Below are positions 52,172-59,752 of a DNA stretch of 64,000 nt, one piece after another. This stretch comes from Paraburkholderia silviterrae (lineage in GTDB: Bacteria; Pseudomonadota; Gammaproteobacteria; Burkholderiales; Burkholderiaceae). A model generated the notes under the pieces. It searched no databases. It saw only the letters and a list, made by a program, of their open reading frames with translations, and was not told the DNA's origin. The stretch is taken from the NCBI RefSeq assembly GCF_004353915.1, contig NZ_SMRP01000008.1, positions 175,324 through 239,323 of the forward strand, read 5' to 3'. Positions within the stretch are counted from its first letter, which is position 1; each line of letters opens with the position of its first letter. The translations under genes were made by a program, and so were the position numbers.

Positions 52172-53404
52172 TTACGCCTGGCCTTGCGCCGCCGATGCGG
52201 CGAACTGCGCGGACTTCTTGCGCGGCGTGCGCTTTTTCTTCGGCGCGACGGGTGGCGGCACCGCGGGCACGTGCGGCTCCAGCGTCGTCACGGCTTCGAT
52301 GATGCCGCCGCCGAGGCACACGTCACCGTCGTAGAGCACGGCCGACTGGCCTGGCGTCACGGCCCATTGCGCTGCGGGGAAGTGCAGCGCGAACTGGCCT
52401 GCGTCGCCGTCGACGCCATCCACGCCCGAGGGCGCGGACCTGAACGAGCAGGGTGCGTCGGCCTGGCGATAGCGCGTTTTCGAGCCGCACGCGTGGCCGT
52501 CGGCGGGCGGCTCGCCCGCGACCCAGCTCACATTGCCCGCGCGCAGCTCGTGCGCGAGCAGCCACGTGTGATCGTGGCCCTGCACGACGTAGAGCGTATT
52601 GGTGGCCATGTCCTTGCCCGCGACGAACCACGGGTCGCCGCTGCCGTCCTTGCTGCCGCCAAGGCCGATGCCCTTTCTCTGCCCGAACGTATAGAACGCA
52701 AGGCCGATATGCTCGCCCACCACCTTGCCTTCGGGCGTCATCATCGGGCCGGGCTTTGTCGGCAGATAGCGGTTCAGGAAGTCGCGGAACGGCCGCTCGC
52801 CGATGAAGCAGATGCCGGTGGAATCCTTCTTCTTCGCGTTGGGCAAGCCGATCTGCGCGGCGATCTCGCGCACCTTCGTCTTCGGGATTTCGCCGAGCGG
52901 GAACATCGTCTTCGAAAGCTGCGCCTGATTCAGGCGATGCAGGAAGTACGACTGATCTTTCGTGTGATCGAGGGCCTTCAGCAGTTCGAAACGCCCGCCG
53001 CGTTCGTGGTTCTGGCGCACGCGCGCGTAGTGGCCCGTGGCGATGGTCTCGGCGCCCAGCGACATCGCGTGGTCGAGGAAGGCCTTGAACTTGATCTCGG
53101 CGTTGCAGAGCACGTCGGGGTTCGGCGTGCGGCCCGCCGAATATTCGCGCAGGAACTCCGCGAACACGCGGTCCTTGTACTCGGCGGCGAAGTTGACCGC
53201 CTCGACGTCGATGCCGATCAGGTCCGCGACCGACACTACGTCGATCCAGTCCTGGCGCGTCGAGCAGTACTCGCCGTCGTCGTCGTCTTCCCAGTTCTTC
53301 ATGAAGAGACCGACGACGTCGAACCCCTGCTCCTTGAGCAGCCATGCGGTAACCGACGAATCGACGCCGCCCGACATGCCTACCACGACCTTACGTTTGC
53401 TCAT
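52172..53404 (-). CDS. mnmA: tRNA 2-thiouridylase MnmA
   Basis: Activates U34 of certain tRNAs with ATP and transfers sulfur from the TusE relay. The 410-residue product has the P-loop SGGVDSS (11-17), catalytic C100 in VLCNAEIKF and the second cysteine in STGICFIGERPF. It is longer than E. coli MnmA (368), mainly because of a basic C-terminal tail (KKKRTPRKKS and Ala/Gln-rich end). Start ATG 53402-53404. The NUDIX gene follows upstream on the same strand with a 24-bp gap, the usual nudJ-mnmA neighbourhood. Confidence 0.95.
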   Translation of the reverse strand: MSKRKVVVGMSGGVDSSVTAWLLKEQGFDVVGLFMKNWEDDDDGEYCSTRQDWIDVVSVADLIGIDVEAVNFAAEYKDRVFAEFLREYSAGRTPNPDVLCNAEIKFKAFLDHAMSLGAETIATGHYARVRQNHERGGRFELLKALDHTKDQSYFLHRLNQAQLSKTMFPLGEIPKTKVREIAAQIGLPNAKKKDSTGICFIGERPFRDFLNRYLPTKPGPMMTPEGKVVGEHIGLAFYTFGQRKGIGLGGSKDGSGDPWFVAGKDMATNTLYVVQGHDHTWLLAHELRAGNVSWVAGEPPADGHACGSKTRYRQADAPCSFRSAPSGVDGVDGDAGQFALHFPAAQWAVTPGQSAVLYDGDVCLGGGIIEAVTTLEPHVPAVPPPVAPKKKRTPRKKSAQFAASAAQGQA

Positions 53405-53428
53405 TTGTCTGCTGCCTTGTTGCTGCTT

Positions 53429-53932
53429 TCAGCCTTTGGGTCCTGCCTTGGGTTCCGCTTTGGGTCCAACCGCGTGCGTGCGTACGAACTCGAGCGGCAC
53501 GCGCTTGCCCGCGAGGTAATCGTCGACGCACTGCATGACGAGCGGCGTGCGATGGCGCTCGCTCGCGGCGCGCAGTTCGTCGGCGCTCAGCCACAGCGTG
53601 CGGACGATGTCGGGATCGAGCGCGCGCTTTTGCGGCTCGCTCGCGACGCTGCCACAGTACGTGAAGCGCAGATACGTCGTGCCGCTTTCACCGGGCTTGC
53701 CGAAATGGGTCATGTACATGCCGACCAGCGCGTCGGGCGCGAACGCATACGCGGTTTCTTCCAGCGTCTCGCGCACGACGGCCTCATGGAGCGTCTCGCC
53801 GGCTTCGAGATGCCCGGCGGGCTGGTTCAGGCGCAAGCCGGCCGGCGTGTGCTCCTCGACGAGCAGAAAACGCCCGTCGCGCTCGACGATCGCCGCCACG
53901 GTGACGTGGGGGGCCCAGGTTTCATCATTCAT
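53429..53932 (-). CDS. NUDIX hydrolase
   Basis: 167-residue NUDIX-fold pyrophosphatase. The Nudix box GHLEAGETLHEAVVRETLEET fits GX5EX7REUXEEXGU with the metal-binding glutamates. Its place directly upstream of mnmA matches the NudJ-like (phosphatase/thiamine-pyrophosphate) neighbour seen in related genomes, but the substrate is not fixed by sequence. The C-terminus is Lys/Pro/Gly-rich. Start ATG 53930-53932. Confidence 0.9.
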   Translation of the reverse strand: MNDETWAPHVTVAAIVERDGRFLLVEEHTPAGLRLNQPAGHLEAGETLHEAVVRETLEETAYAFAPDALVGMYMTHFGKPGESGTTYLRFTYCGSVASEPQKRALDPDIVRTLWLSADELRAASERHRTPLVMQCVDDYLAGKRVPLEFVRTHAVGPKAEPKAGPKG

Positions 53933-54243
53933 GGGCCGCTATTTTACCGGGACGCGCGTCACGCTGCCCGGGGCCGGATCGCGCGCCCGGCAGCGCCATG
54001 CAGGCGGTATGCCGAACCCCACAGCAAGCCTGCGAGTGACATCGCCAACCGGCCGGTCGGACATCTAAAAGTGTTGTGTGCAGTGCACAAAAACGGGCGA
54101 ATCGGGCTTCAACCGCGCGGTCGCTTTCGGTTAAAGTGGTGCGTCGTTTGCCGTTGCACCAGAAAGCCGGCGCGCCTCGTCGGCCTTACTCCGCTCGATT
54201 AGAGCCAGATTAGAAAGAAAAGCAGGTCGAGGAGGAAACAACG
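53933..54243. other. Regulatory region upstream of pntAA
   Basis: 311 bp between the NUDIX start and pntAA. A near-palindrome TTGTGTGCAGTGCACAA occurs at about 54073-54089. A TTAAAG at about 54132-54137 might be a -10. No gene is visible. Confidence 0.35.
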
Positions 54244-55395
54244 ATGCATATTGGAGTGCCCGCGGAAACCCGGGCGAATGAAACCCGCGTGGCCGCGACA
54301 CCGGAGACAGTGAAGAAGTACGTCGCGCAGGGTCACACGGTCACGATTCAGGCAGGCGCAGGCACCGGCGCGAGCTTTCCCGACGAAGCCTATACGGCCG
54401 CGGGCGCGCAGATCGCCGATGCGGCTACCGCCTTCGGCGCCGAGCTCGTGCTCAAGGTCCAGTCGCCTTCGGTCAGCGAGCTCGCGTTCATGAAACGCGG
54501 CGCGGTGCTGGTCGGCATGCTCGATCCCTTTAACGCGGAGAACGCGCAGAAGCTTGCCGAGGCGGGGCTCACGGCCTTCGCGCTCGAAGCCGCGCCGCGC
54601 ACCACGCGCGCGCAGAGCCTCGACGTGCTGTCCTCGCAGGCCAACATCGCCGGCTACAAGGCGGTGCTCGTGGCGGCGAACCTCTATCCGCGCTTCATGC
54701 CGATGCTCATGACGGCTGCCGGCACCGTGAAGGCCGCGCGCGTGCTGATCCTGGGCGCGGGCGTGGCGGGCCTGCAGGCCATCGCCACGGCCAAGCGCAT
54801 GGGCGCCGTGATCGAGGCCTCGGATGTGCGTCCTGCGGTGAAGGAGCAGATCGAGTCGCTGGGCGCGAAGTTCCTCGACGTGCCCTACGAAACCGATGAG
54901 GAGCGCGAAGCGGCGCAGGGCGTGGGCGGCTACGCGCGGCCCATGCCGCCCTCGTGGCTCGCGCGCCAGTCGGCGCTGGTGCACGAGCGCGCGAAGCAGG
55001 CCGATATCGTGATCTCCACGGCACTGATCCCGGGCCGCGACGCGCCCACGCTGCTGCCTTCGGAAACCGTGCAGGCGATGAAGCCGGGCTCCGTGGTGAT
55101 CGACCTCGCGGCGGGACGCGGTCCCGTGGCCGATCCGGCAACGGGAAGGCGCGGCGGCAACTGCCCGCTCACCGAAGCGGACAAGGTGGTCACGCACCAC
55201 GGCGTGCAGATCTGCGGCTACACGAACCTCGCGTCGATGGTGGCCGCCGATGCCTCGTCACTCTACGCGCGCAACCTGCTCGACTTCCTGAAGCTGATCG
55301 TGACCAAGGAAGGCGCGCTGAACATCGATCTCGCGGACGACATCGTCGCGGCCACGCTGCTGGCACGCGACGGCGCCGTCACGCGCAAGACCTGA
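54244..55395 (+). CDS. pntAA: NAD(P) transhydrogenase subunit alpha part 1
   Basis: NAD(H)-binding domain I of proton-translocating transhydrogenase, which uses the proton gradient to make NADPH from NADH. The 383-residue product begins MHIGVPAETRANETRVAATP and contains the NAD-binding Rossmann loop LGAGVAGLQAIATAKRMGA. AGGAGG precedes ATG 54244. It is the first of a split three-gene form (pntAA-pntAB-pntB) common in beta-proteobacteria, where E. coli has a fused PntA. AGGAG precedes pntAB 15 bp downstream. Confidence 0.95.
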   Translation: MHIGVPAETRANETRVAATPETVKKYVAQGHTVTIQAGAGTGASFPDEAYTAAGAQIADAATAFGAELVLKVQSPSVSELAFMKRGAVLVGMLDPFNAENAQKLAEAGLTAFALEAAPRTTRAQSLDVLSSQANIAGYKAVLVAANLYPRFMPMLMTAAGTVKAARVLILGAGVAGLQAIATAKRMGAVIEASDVRPAVKEQIESLGAKFLDVPYETDEEREAAQGVGGYARPMPPSWLARQSALVHERAKQADIVISTALIPGRDAPTLLPSETVQAMKPGSVVIDLAAGRGPVADPATGRRGGNCPLTEADKVVTHHGVQICGYTNLASMVAADASSLYARNLLDFLKLIVTKEGALNIDLADDIVAATLLARDGAVTRKT

Positions 55396-55409
55396 GAGGA
55401 GACCCGGCA

Positions 55410-55730
55410 ATGGAACTGATCAACCATACCGTCATCAACCTGATCATCTTCGTGCTGGCCGTGTACGTGGGCTATCACGTGGTGTGGAACGTTACGCCGG
55501 CGCTGCACACGCCGCTCATGGCCGTGACCAATGCGATCTCGGCCATCGTGATCGTGGGCGCGATGCTGGCCACCGGGCTCACGGTGGGCGGCCCGGGCAA
55601 GTTCTTCGGCACCTTCGCGGTGCTGCTCGCGGCTGTGAACGTGTTCGGCGGCTTCCTCGTCACGCGGCGCATGCTGGAGATGTTCCGCAAGAAAGAGCCG
55701 AAGAAGGCTGGCGCGAAGGAGGGTGCATGA
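55410..55730 (+). CDS. pntAB: NAD(P) transhydrogenase subunit alpha part 2
   Basis: 106-residue membrane portion corresponding to the C-terminal membrane part of E. coli PntA. It shows three or four hydrophobic segments (TVINLIIFVLAVYVGYHVVW; AISAIVIVGAMLATGL; FFGTFAVLLAAVNVFGGF) ending in a charged KKEPKKAG tail. AGGAG lies upstream of ATG 55410. The stop overlaps the pntB start (ATGA), giving strong translational coupling. Confidence 0.94.
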   Translation: MELINHTVINLIIFVLAVYVGYHVVWNVTPALHTPLMAVTNAISAIVIVGAMLATGLTVGGPGKFFGTFAVLLAAVNVFGGFLVTRRMLEMFRKKEPKKAGAKEGA

Positions 55731-57199
55731 TGGGGCTTAACTTCGTGAGCATGAACGTCGTTACGCTGCTTTATCTGGTGGCGTCGGTCTGCTTCATCCA
55801 GGCGCTCAAGGGCTTGTCCAACCCGAAAAGCGCGCGTGCCGGCAACCTGTTCGGCATGGTGGGCATGGCCATCGCCATTCTCACCACCATCGCGCTGATC
55901 GCGAAGCAGTCCGCCCAGTTCGGCTCGAACCTCGGTCTCGGTCTCGCGCTGCTGTTCGGGGCGCTGGTGGTCGGCGGCGGGCTTGGTGCGTATGTGGCCG
56001 CGCGCGTCGAGATGACCAAGATGCCCGAACTCGTCGCGGCCATGCACTCGCTGATCGGTCTCGCGGCGGTGTGCATCGCGTATGCGGTGGTGTCCGAGCC
56101 GGCCGCGTTCGGGCTGGTTCCCCAGGATGCGCCGTACCCGGGCTTCCTGCCGTATGGCAACCGCATCGAGCTGTTCATCGGCACGTTCGTGGGCGCGATT
56201 ACGTTCTCGGGTTCGGTGATCGCCTTCGGCAAGCTCTCTGGCAAGTACAAGTTCAGGCTCTTCCAGGGCGCACCCGTGGTCTACGCGGGCCAGCACCTGA
56301 TCAACCTGATGCTCGCGCTCGGCATGATCGGTTTCGGCATCCTGTTCTTCCTGACGCAGTCGTGGCTGCCGTTCATCATCATGACGGCGATCGCGTTCGC
56401 GCTGGGCGTGCTGATCATCATCCCGATCGGCGGCGCGGACATGCCCGTGGTGGTGTCGATGCTGAACTCGTACTCGGGCTGGGCGGCGGCGGGCATCGGC
56501 TTTTCGCTGAACAACGCAATGCTGATCATCGCCGGGTCGCTGGTGGGTTCATCGGGTGCGATCCTCTCGTACATCATGTGCAAGGCGATGAACCGCTCGT
56601 TCTTCAACGTGCTGCTGGGCGGTTTTGGCGCCGAGGCGGGCGGGGCGGCGACGGGCGGCGCGCAGGAGCAGCGCCCGGTGAAGTCGGGGTCGGCCGACGA
56701 TGCCGCGTTCATGCTCGGCAATGCTGAGAGTGTCGTGATCGTGCCGGGCTATGGCCTCGCGGTGGCGCGCGCGCAGCATGCATTGAAGGAGCTCACGGAC
56801 AAGCTCGTGGAGAAGGGCGTGGACGTGCGCTACGCCATTCACCCGGTGGCGGGCCGCATGCCGGGGCACATGAACGTGCTGCTCGCGGAAGCCGAAGTGC
56901 CGTACGAGATCGTCCATGAGATGGAGGACATCAACAGCGAGTTCGGTCAGGTCGACGTAGTGCTGGTGCTCGGCGCGAACGACGTGGTGAATCCGGCAGC
57001 GAAGAACGATCCGAAGTCGCCCATTGCGGGCATGCCGATCATCGAGGCGTACAAGGCGCGCACGATCATCGTGAACAAGCGCTCGATGGCGGCGGGCTAC
57101 GCGGGTCTCGACAACGAGCTGTTCTACATGGACAAGACGATGATGGTGTTCGGCGATGCGAAGAAGGTGATCGAGGACATGGTCAAGGCAACGGAATAA
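55727..57199 (+). CDS. pntB: NAD(P) transhydrogenase subunit beta
   Basis: Membrane/NADP-binding subunit, 490 residues. Transmembrane helices occupy about residues 1-290 (for example VVTLLYLVASVCFIQAL and IIMTAIAFALGVLIIIPIG), followed by the NADP(H)-binding domain III with SVVIVPGYGLAVARAQHAL and VAGRMPGHMNVLLAEAEVPY near the binding loops. The ATG at 55727 overlaps the pntAB stop; a second ATG one codon later (55730) is possible with better ribosome-site spacing. A terminator follows 34 bp after the stop. Confidence 0.95.
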   Translation: MMGLNFVSMNVVTLLYLVASVCFIQALKGLSNPKSARAGNLFGMVGMAIAILTTIALIAKQSAQFGSNLGLGLALLFGALVVGGGLGAYVAARVEMTKMPELVAAMHSLIGLAAVCIAYAVVSEPAAFGLVPQDAPYPGFLPYGNRIELFIGTFVGAITFSGSVIAFGKLSGKYKFRLFQGAPVVYAGQHLINLMLALGMIGFGILFFLTQSWLPFIIMTAIAFALGVLIIIPIGGADMPVVVSMLNSYSGWAAAGIGFSLNNAMLIIAGSLVGSSGAILSYIMCKAMNRSFFNVLLGGFGAEAGGAATGGAQEQRPVKSGSADDAAFMLGNAESVVIVPGYGLAVARAQHALKELTDKLVEKGVDVRYAIHPVAGRMPGHMNVLLAEAEVPYEIVHEMEDINSEFGQVDVVLVLGANDVVNPAAKNDPKSPIAGMPIIEAYKARTIIVNKRSMAAGYAGLDNELFYMDKTMMVFGDAKKVIEDMVKATE

Positions 57200-57233
57200 G
57201 CCTTACCGATCGCCGGAGTCTTCCGGCCCCGTG

Positions 57234-57260
57234 AAAGCGCGCAGCGATGCGCGCTTTTTT
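57234..57260. terminator. Terminator after pntB
   Basis: AAAGCGCGC pairs with GCGCGCTTT around a 6-nt loop, then T-rich sequence. It lies between pntB and the convergent YafY-like regulator. Confidence 0.88.
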
Positions 57261-57276
57261 TCGCCCGCATGCGGCG

Positions 57277-57963
57277 TTATTTCGATGGCGCTTCCACGCG
57301 CCGCAGGTAATCGGCGAGGCGCCGTCCGCTCACGTCGGGAAACGGCTCGAGCACTTCCACGTCGTTCATCCGCGCGATGTTGAAGTTGCGGAAGTCCTCG
57401 CGCATTTCGCACCACGCGCCCACCGTCCACTGCGCGCCCCAGTACACGAGCCCGAGCGGCCAGATGCGCCGCTCCGTATGCGCGCCGATCCGGTCGCAAT
57501 ACGCGAAGCGCACCACGAGCCGCGAGTCGACGGCGCGATGCAAGGCGTCCACTTTCTCCGAATAAGCCGGGTCGACGTGGTACGACGGCGCGAACACGGC
57601 GATGCGCTCGAGCACGGCCCGTTTCTCGGCGGGCATGGCGGCGGCGATCTTCGCCAGCGCGCCGCGTGCGCCGCCCGCCAGCACGGCGCCGCCCCAGGAT
57701 TCAGCCATGCGCGCGCCCACCGCGAGCGCGGTGAGCTCATCGGCGGTGAAGGTGAGCGGCGGCAGGCTCGCTGTGCGCGCGAGCCGGTAGCCGATCCCCG
57801 CTTCGCCTTCGATCGGCACGCCCGAGAGCTGCAGGTCGCGCACGTCGCGATAGACGGTGCGCGGCGATACCTCTAGCCACTGCGCGAGTTGCTGCGCGGT
57901 GGTGAGGCGGCGGCCGCGCAGCAATTCGGCGATGCGGAACAGGCGGTCGGCTCGGCGGGTCAT
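57277..57963 (-). CDS. HTH/WYL-domain transcriptional regulator (YafY-like)
   Basis: 228-residue regulator with an N-terminal helix-turn-helix (about 1-60: RADRLFRIAELLRGRRLTTAQQLAQWLEVSPRTVYRDVRDL) and a C-terminal WYL ligand-binding domain (about 135-210; WPLGLVYWGAQWTVGAWCEMREDFR). WYL proteins often respond to nucleic acids or nucleotides. ATG 57961-57963 fits homologues; the frame to 57999 adds only a short unsupported stretch. The 14-bp repeat array lies directly upstream. Convergent with pntB. Confidence 0.9.
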   Translation of the reverse strand: MTRRADRLFRIAELLRGRRLTTAQQLAQWLEVSPRTVYRDVRDLQLSGVPIEGEAGIGYRLARTASLPPLTFTADELTALAVGARMAESWGGAVLAGGARGALAKIAAAMPAEKRAVLERIAVFAPSYHVDPAYSEKVDALHRAVDSRLVVRFAYCDRIGAHTERRIWPLGLVYWGAQWTVGAWCEMREDFRNFNIARMNDVEVLEPFPDVSGRRLADYLRRVEAPSK

Positions 57964-58040
57964 GGTTGGGCGGGCCAGAACGGTGGACTGGGTGCGCACT
58001 GCGCACTGAGCGCGCCGCGGGCAGAGCCCAGGCGGGCGCG

Positions 58041-58152
58041 CCAGCGCCGATGCGCCAGCGCCAATGCGTCAGCGCCGATGCACCAGCGCCGATGCACCAG
58101 CGCCAATGCGCCAGCGTCGATGCACCAGCGCCAATGCGCCAGCGCAGATGAT
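58041..58152. repeat. 14-bp tandem repeat array (about eight units)
   Basis: Seven near-identical 14-bp units with consensus YCAGCGYCRATGCR occupy 58041-58138, with a degenerate eighth copy. The period is not a multiple of three and the array lies in non-coding DNA between the YafY-like gene (5' end) and the VOC gene (3' end), close to the promoter of the YafY-like gene. Confidence 0.92.
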
Positions 58153-58176
58153 AGCGCTGCGCGCGTGCCGCAACGC

Positions 58177-58566
58177 TCAGCCGAGCTTGGCGGCGTGCAG
58201 GCCGACCCGGTTGCCTTCGGTATCGATGAAGAAGCCGATATACCCGTAATTGTTCGGCAGCTCCACCGCCGGCCCCTGTTTCTTGCCGCCGGCCTTTTCC
58301 ACGCGGTCCAGCACGGCGGTGACCGACGGCTGCGCGTTCAGATACACGAGCACGCCTTTCGGGTCCGGCTTGGCGTCATGCGGATTGAACACGATGCAGC
58401 CGCCGGTCTCGGCTTCCGTATGGGCGAACAGCGCCATCGGCACCCCGCCGACGACTTCGCGCTGCAACGGCATATCGAAAGCGGCTTCGTAGAAAGTTGC
58501 GGCGCGGTCCAGATCGTGCGCGGGGATTTCGAACCACGAGATGACACGGGAAAGTTCGGTCGACAT
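58177..58566 (-). CDS. VOC-family (glyoxalase/bleomycin-resistance fold) protein
   Basis: 129-residue vicinal-oxygen-chelate protein with paired beta-alpha-beta-beta-beta motifs: VISWFEIPAHDLDRAATFYEAAFDM in the first half and DRVEKAGGKKQGPAVELPNNYGYIGFFIDTEGNRVGLH in the second, containing probable metal ligands (His, Glu). Many VOC members are dioxygenases, isomerases or resistance proteins; the exact activity is unknown. ATG 58564-58566 is chosen; the frame extends upstream to 58920 without homology. The gene diverges from the GT2 gene and its promoter region holds a perfect TetR-like palindrome (58702-58729). Confidence 0.88.
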   Translation of the reverse strand: MSTELSRVISWFEIPAHDLDRAATFYEAAFDMPLQREVVGGVPMALFAHTEAETGGCIVFNPHDAKPDPKGVLVYLNAQPSVTAVLDRVEKAGGKKQGPAVELPNNYGYIGFFIDTEGNRVGLHAAKLG

Positions 58567-58882
58567 GATGCGCTCCTCGGATGCCAATAGTGTCGATGGC
58601 GGATGCGGTGGAATGGCGGCTGCTGGCGGAATGCCGTGGCGCCGGCCGGCCCGCTGCGCGCTTCGCGCCGCGCGGGCTGGCGTAGAGACAGTGTGCGGTG
58701 GGGCTACTGACAGCGTGCTGTCAGTAGCCTTGGCAGGACGTTCGCAGGATCGTGGCTTTCGGGTGGAGCATCGGGCAGCCGCAGTGTTTGTGTACGTTTT
58801 CGAGAGAGAGGCACGCGCAAATCTGCTGTAATCGACGGGTCTATTCTTTCGAGCCGGTGGCCTGCTGCCAGCCTTGCGCTTC
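58567..58882. other. Divergent promoter region between VOC and GT2 genes
   Basis: 316 bp without a gene. The main feature is the palindrome annotated separately at 58702-58729. No clear sigma70 boxes could be paired with either gene. Confidence 0.45.
58702..58729. promoter_or_regulatory. Perfect TetR-type palindrome
   Basis: GGCTACTGACAGC and GCTGTCAGTAGCC form a 13-bp perfect inverted repeat around a central GT. Size and symmetry fit a TetR-family operator. It lies 136 bp ahead of the VOC start and 154 bp ahead of the GT2 start. No TetR gene lies nearby in this window. Confidence 0.7.
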
Positions 58883-59677
58883 ATGTCTCCAAACGTATCC
58901 ATCATCACGCCCACGGCCAACCGCGAGGCCTTCCTGCCTGCGATCGCCCGTTGCGTGGCGCGTCAGCAAGTCGACTGGGAGTGGCTCGTGCTCGACGACA
59001 GCCCGCAGCCCAGCGCCTTCATGCGCCAGCTCGCCGACACCGACCCGCGTGTGCGCTACTACTGGTCGAAAGCGCGCATGTCGATTGGCGCGAAGCGCAA
59101 TTTCCTCGTGGGCGAGTCGCGCGGCGAGCTGATCGCCCACTTCGACGACGACGATCACTACGCGGCGCACTATCTCTCGGGCATGGTGCGGCTGTTGCGC
59201 GAGAGCGGCGCGCAGCTCATGAAGCTTTCGACGTTCTGGATGTATGCGCCGCATACGCAGTTTTTAGGCTACATGGACCTGAACGCGCGCGTCGGCCTGC
59301 ACTACGTGCTCAAGGGCAAGGAAGTGAGCACGGTAACCTTCCACGAGAAGATGCAGATTGGCGCCGATTTCATCCTCTTCTACGGCTTTGCCTACGTGTA
59401 CCGCAAGGCGCTCTTCGACCTCGCGCGCTTCGACGACGTCGATCTGGGCGAAGACGAGAGCTTCATCCGCCGCGTAGTGGAGGCGGGCCAGAAAGTGCTT
59501 GCAGCCGAGGACACGCAGGCGAGCTGCCTGCATCTGATCCATCCGGCTTCGACCTCGCGCTGTTTCTCGCGCCATTCGCTGCCGGTTTTCCTGCTGCCCA
59601 GACTCTTTCCGGAGTACGAAGGATATCCGCTGCCCTTCGAGCCGGGCGGCGAGGCCGTCGGGCCTGCGCGCGTCTGA
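58883..59677 (+). CDS. Family 2 glycosyltransferase
   Basis: 264-residue GT-A fold glycosyltransferase, cytosolic face, transferring a sugar from a nucleotide donor. The N-terminal nucleotide-binding region VSIITPTANREAFLPAI and the DXD-like metal motif in FDDDDHYAAHY (residues near 91-96) are visible, with WSKARMSIGAKRNFL between them. ATG 58883 gives the conserved MSPNVSIITP start; the TTG at 58874 adds three residues. Acceptor unknown; no polysaccharide locus is adjacent. Contrary to the VOC gene it is divergent, sharing the palindrome region. Confidence 0.88.
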   Translation: MSPNVSIITPTANREAFLPAIARCVARQQVDWEWLVLDDSPQPSAFMRQLADTDPRVRYYWSKARMSIGAKRNFLVGESRGELIAHFDDDDHYAAHYLSGMVRLLRESGAQLMKLSTFWMYAPHTQFLGYMDLNARVGLHYVLKGKEVSTVTFHEKMQIGADFILFYGFAYVYRKALFDLARFDDVDLGEDESFIRRVVEAGQKVLAAEDTQASCLHLIHPASTSRCFSRHSLPVFLLPRLFPEYEGYPLPFEPGGEAVGPARV

Positions 59678-59752
59678 TCGAGGCGCGCGGCATGGAGGCC
59701 GCGCCGCCACGAGCGGCCCACGCGCACTGCGGCGCCTGGGCTCGGTTGCGAG

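Noticed and set aside
51934..52302. Plus-strand frame in the region upstream of the glutamate-synthase-like gene
   Set aside because: Arg/Gly-rich low-complexity translation in repeat DNA, no ribosome site and overlap with mnmA.
52166..54202. 678-codon plus-strand frame opposite mnmA and the NUDIX gene
   Set aside because: Antisense shadow; its composition is not that of a natural protein and both minus-strand genes have clear catalytic motifs.
58041..58152. CRISPR array reading of the 14-bp repeats
   Set aside because: There are no unique spacers between units, the unit is too short and no cas gene is present.
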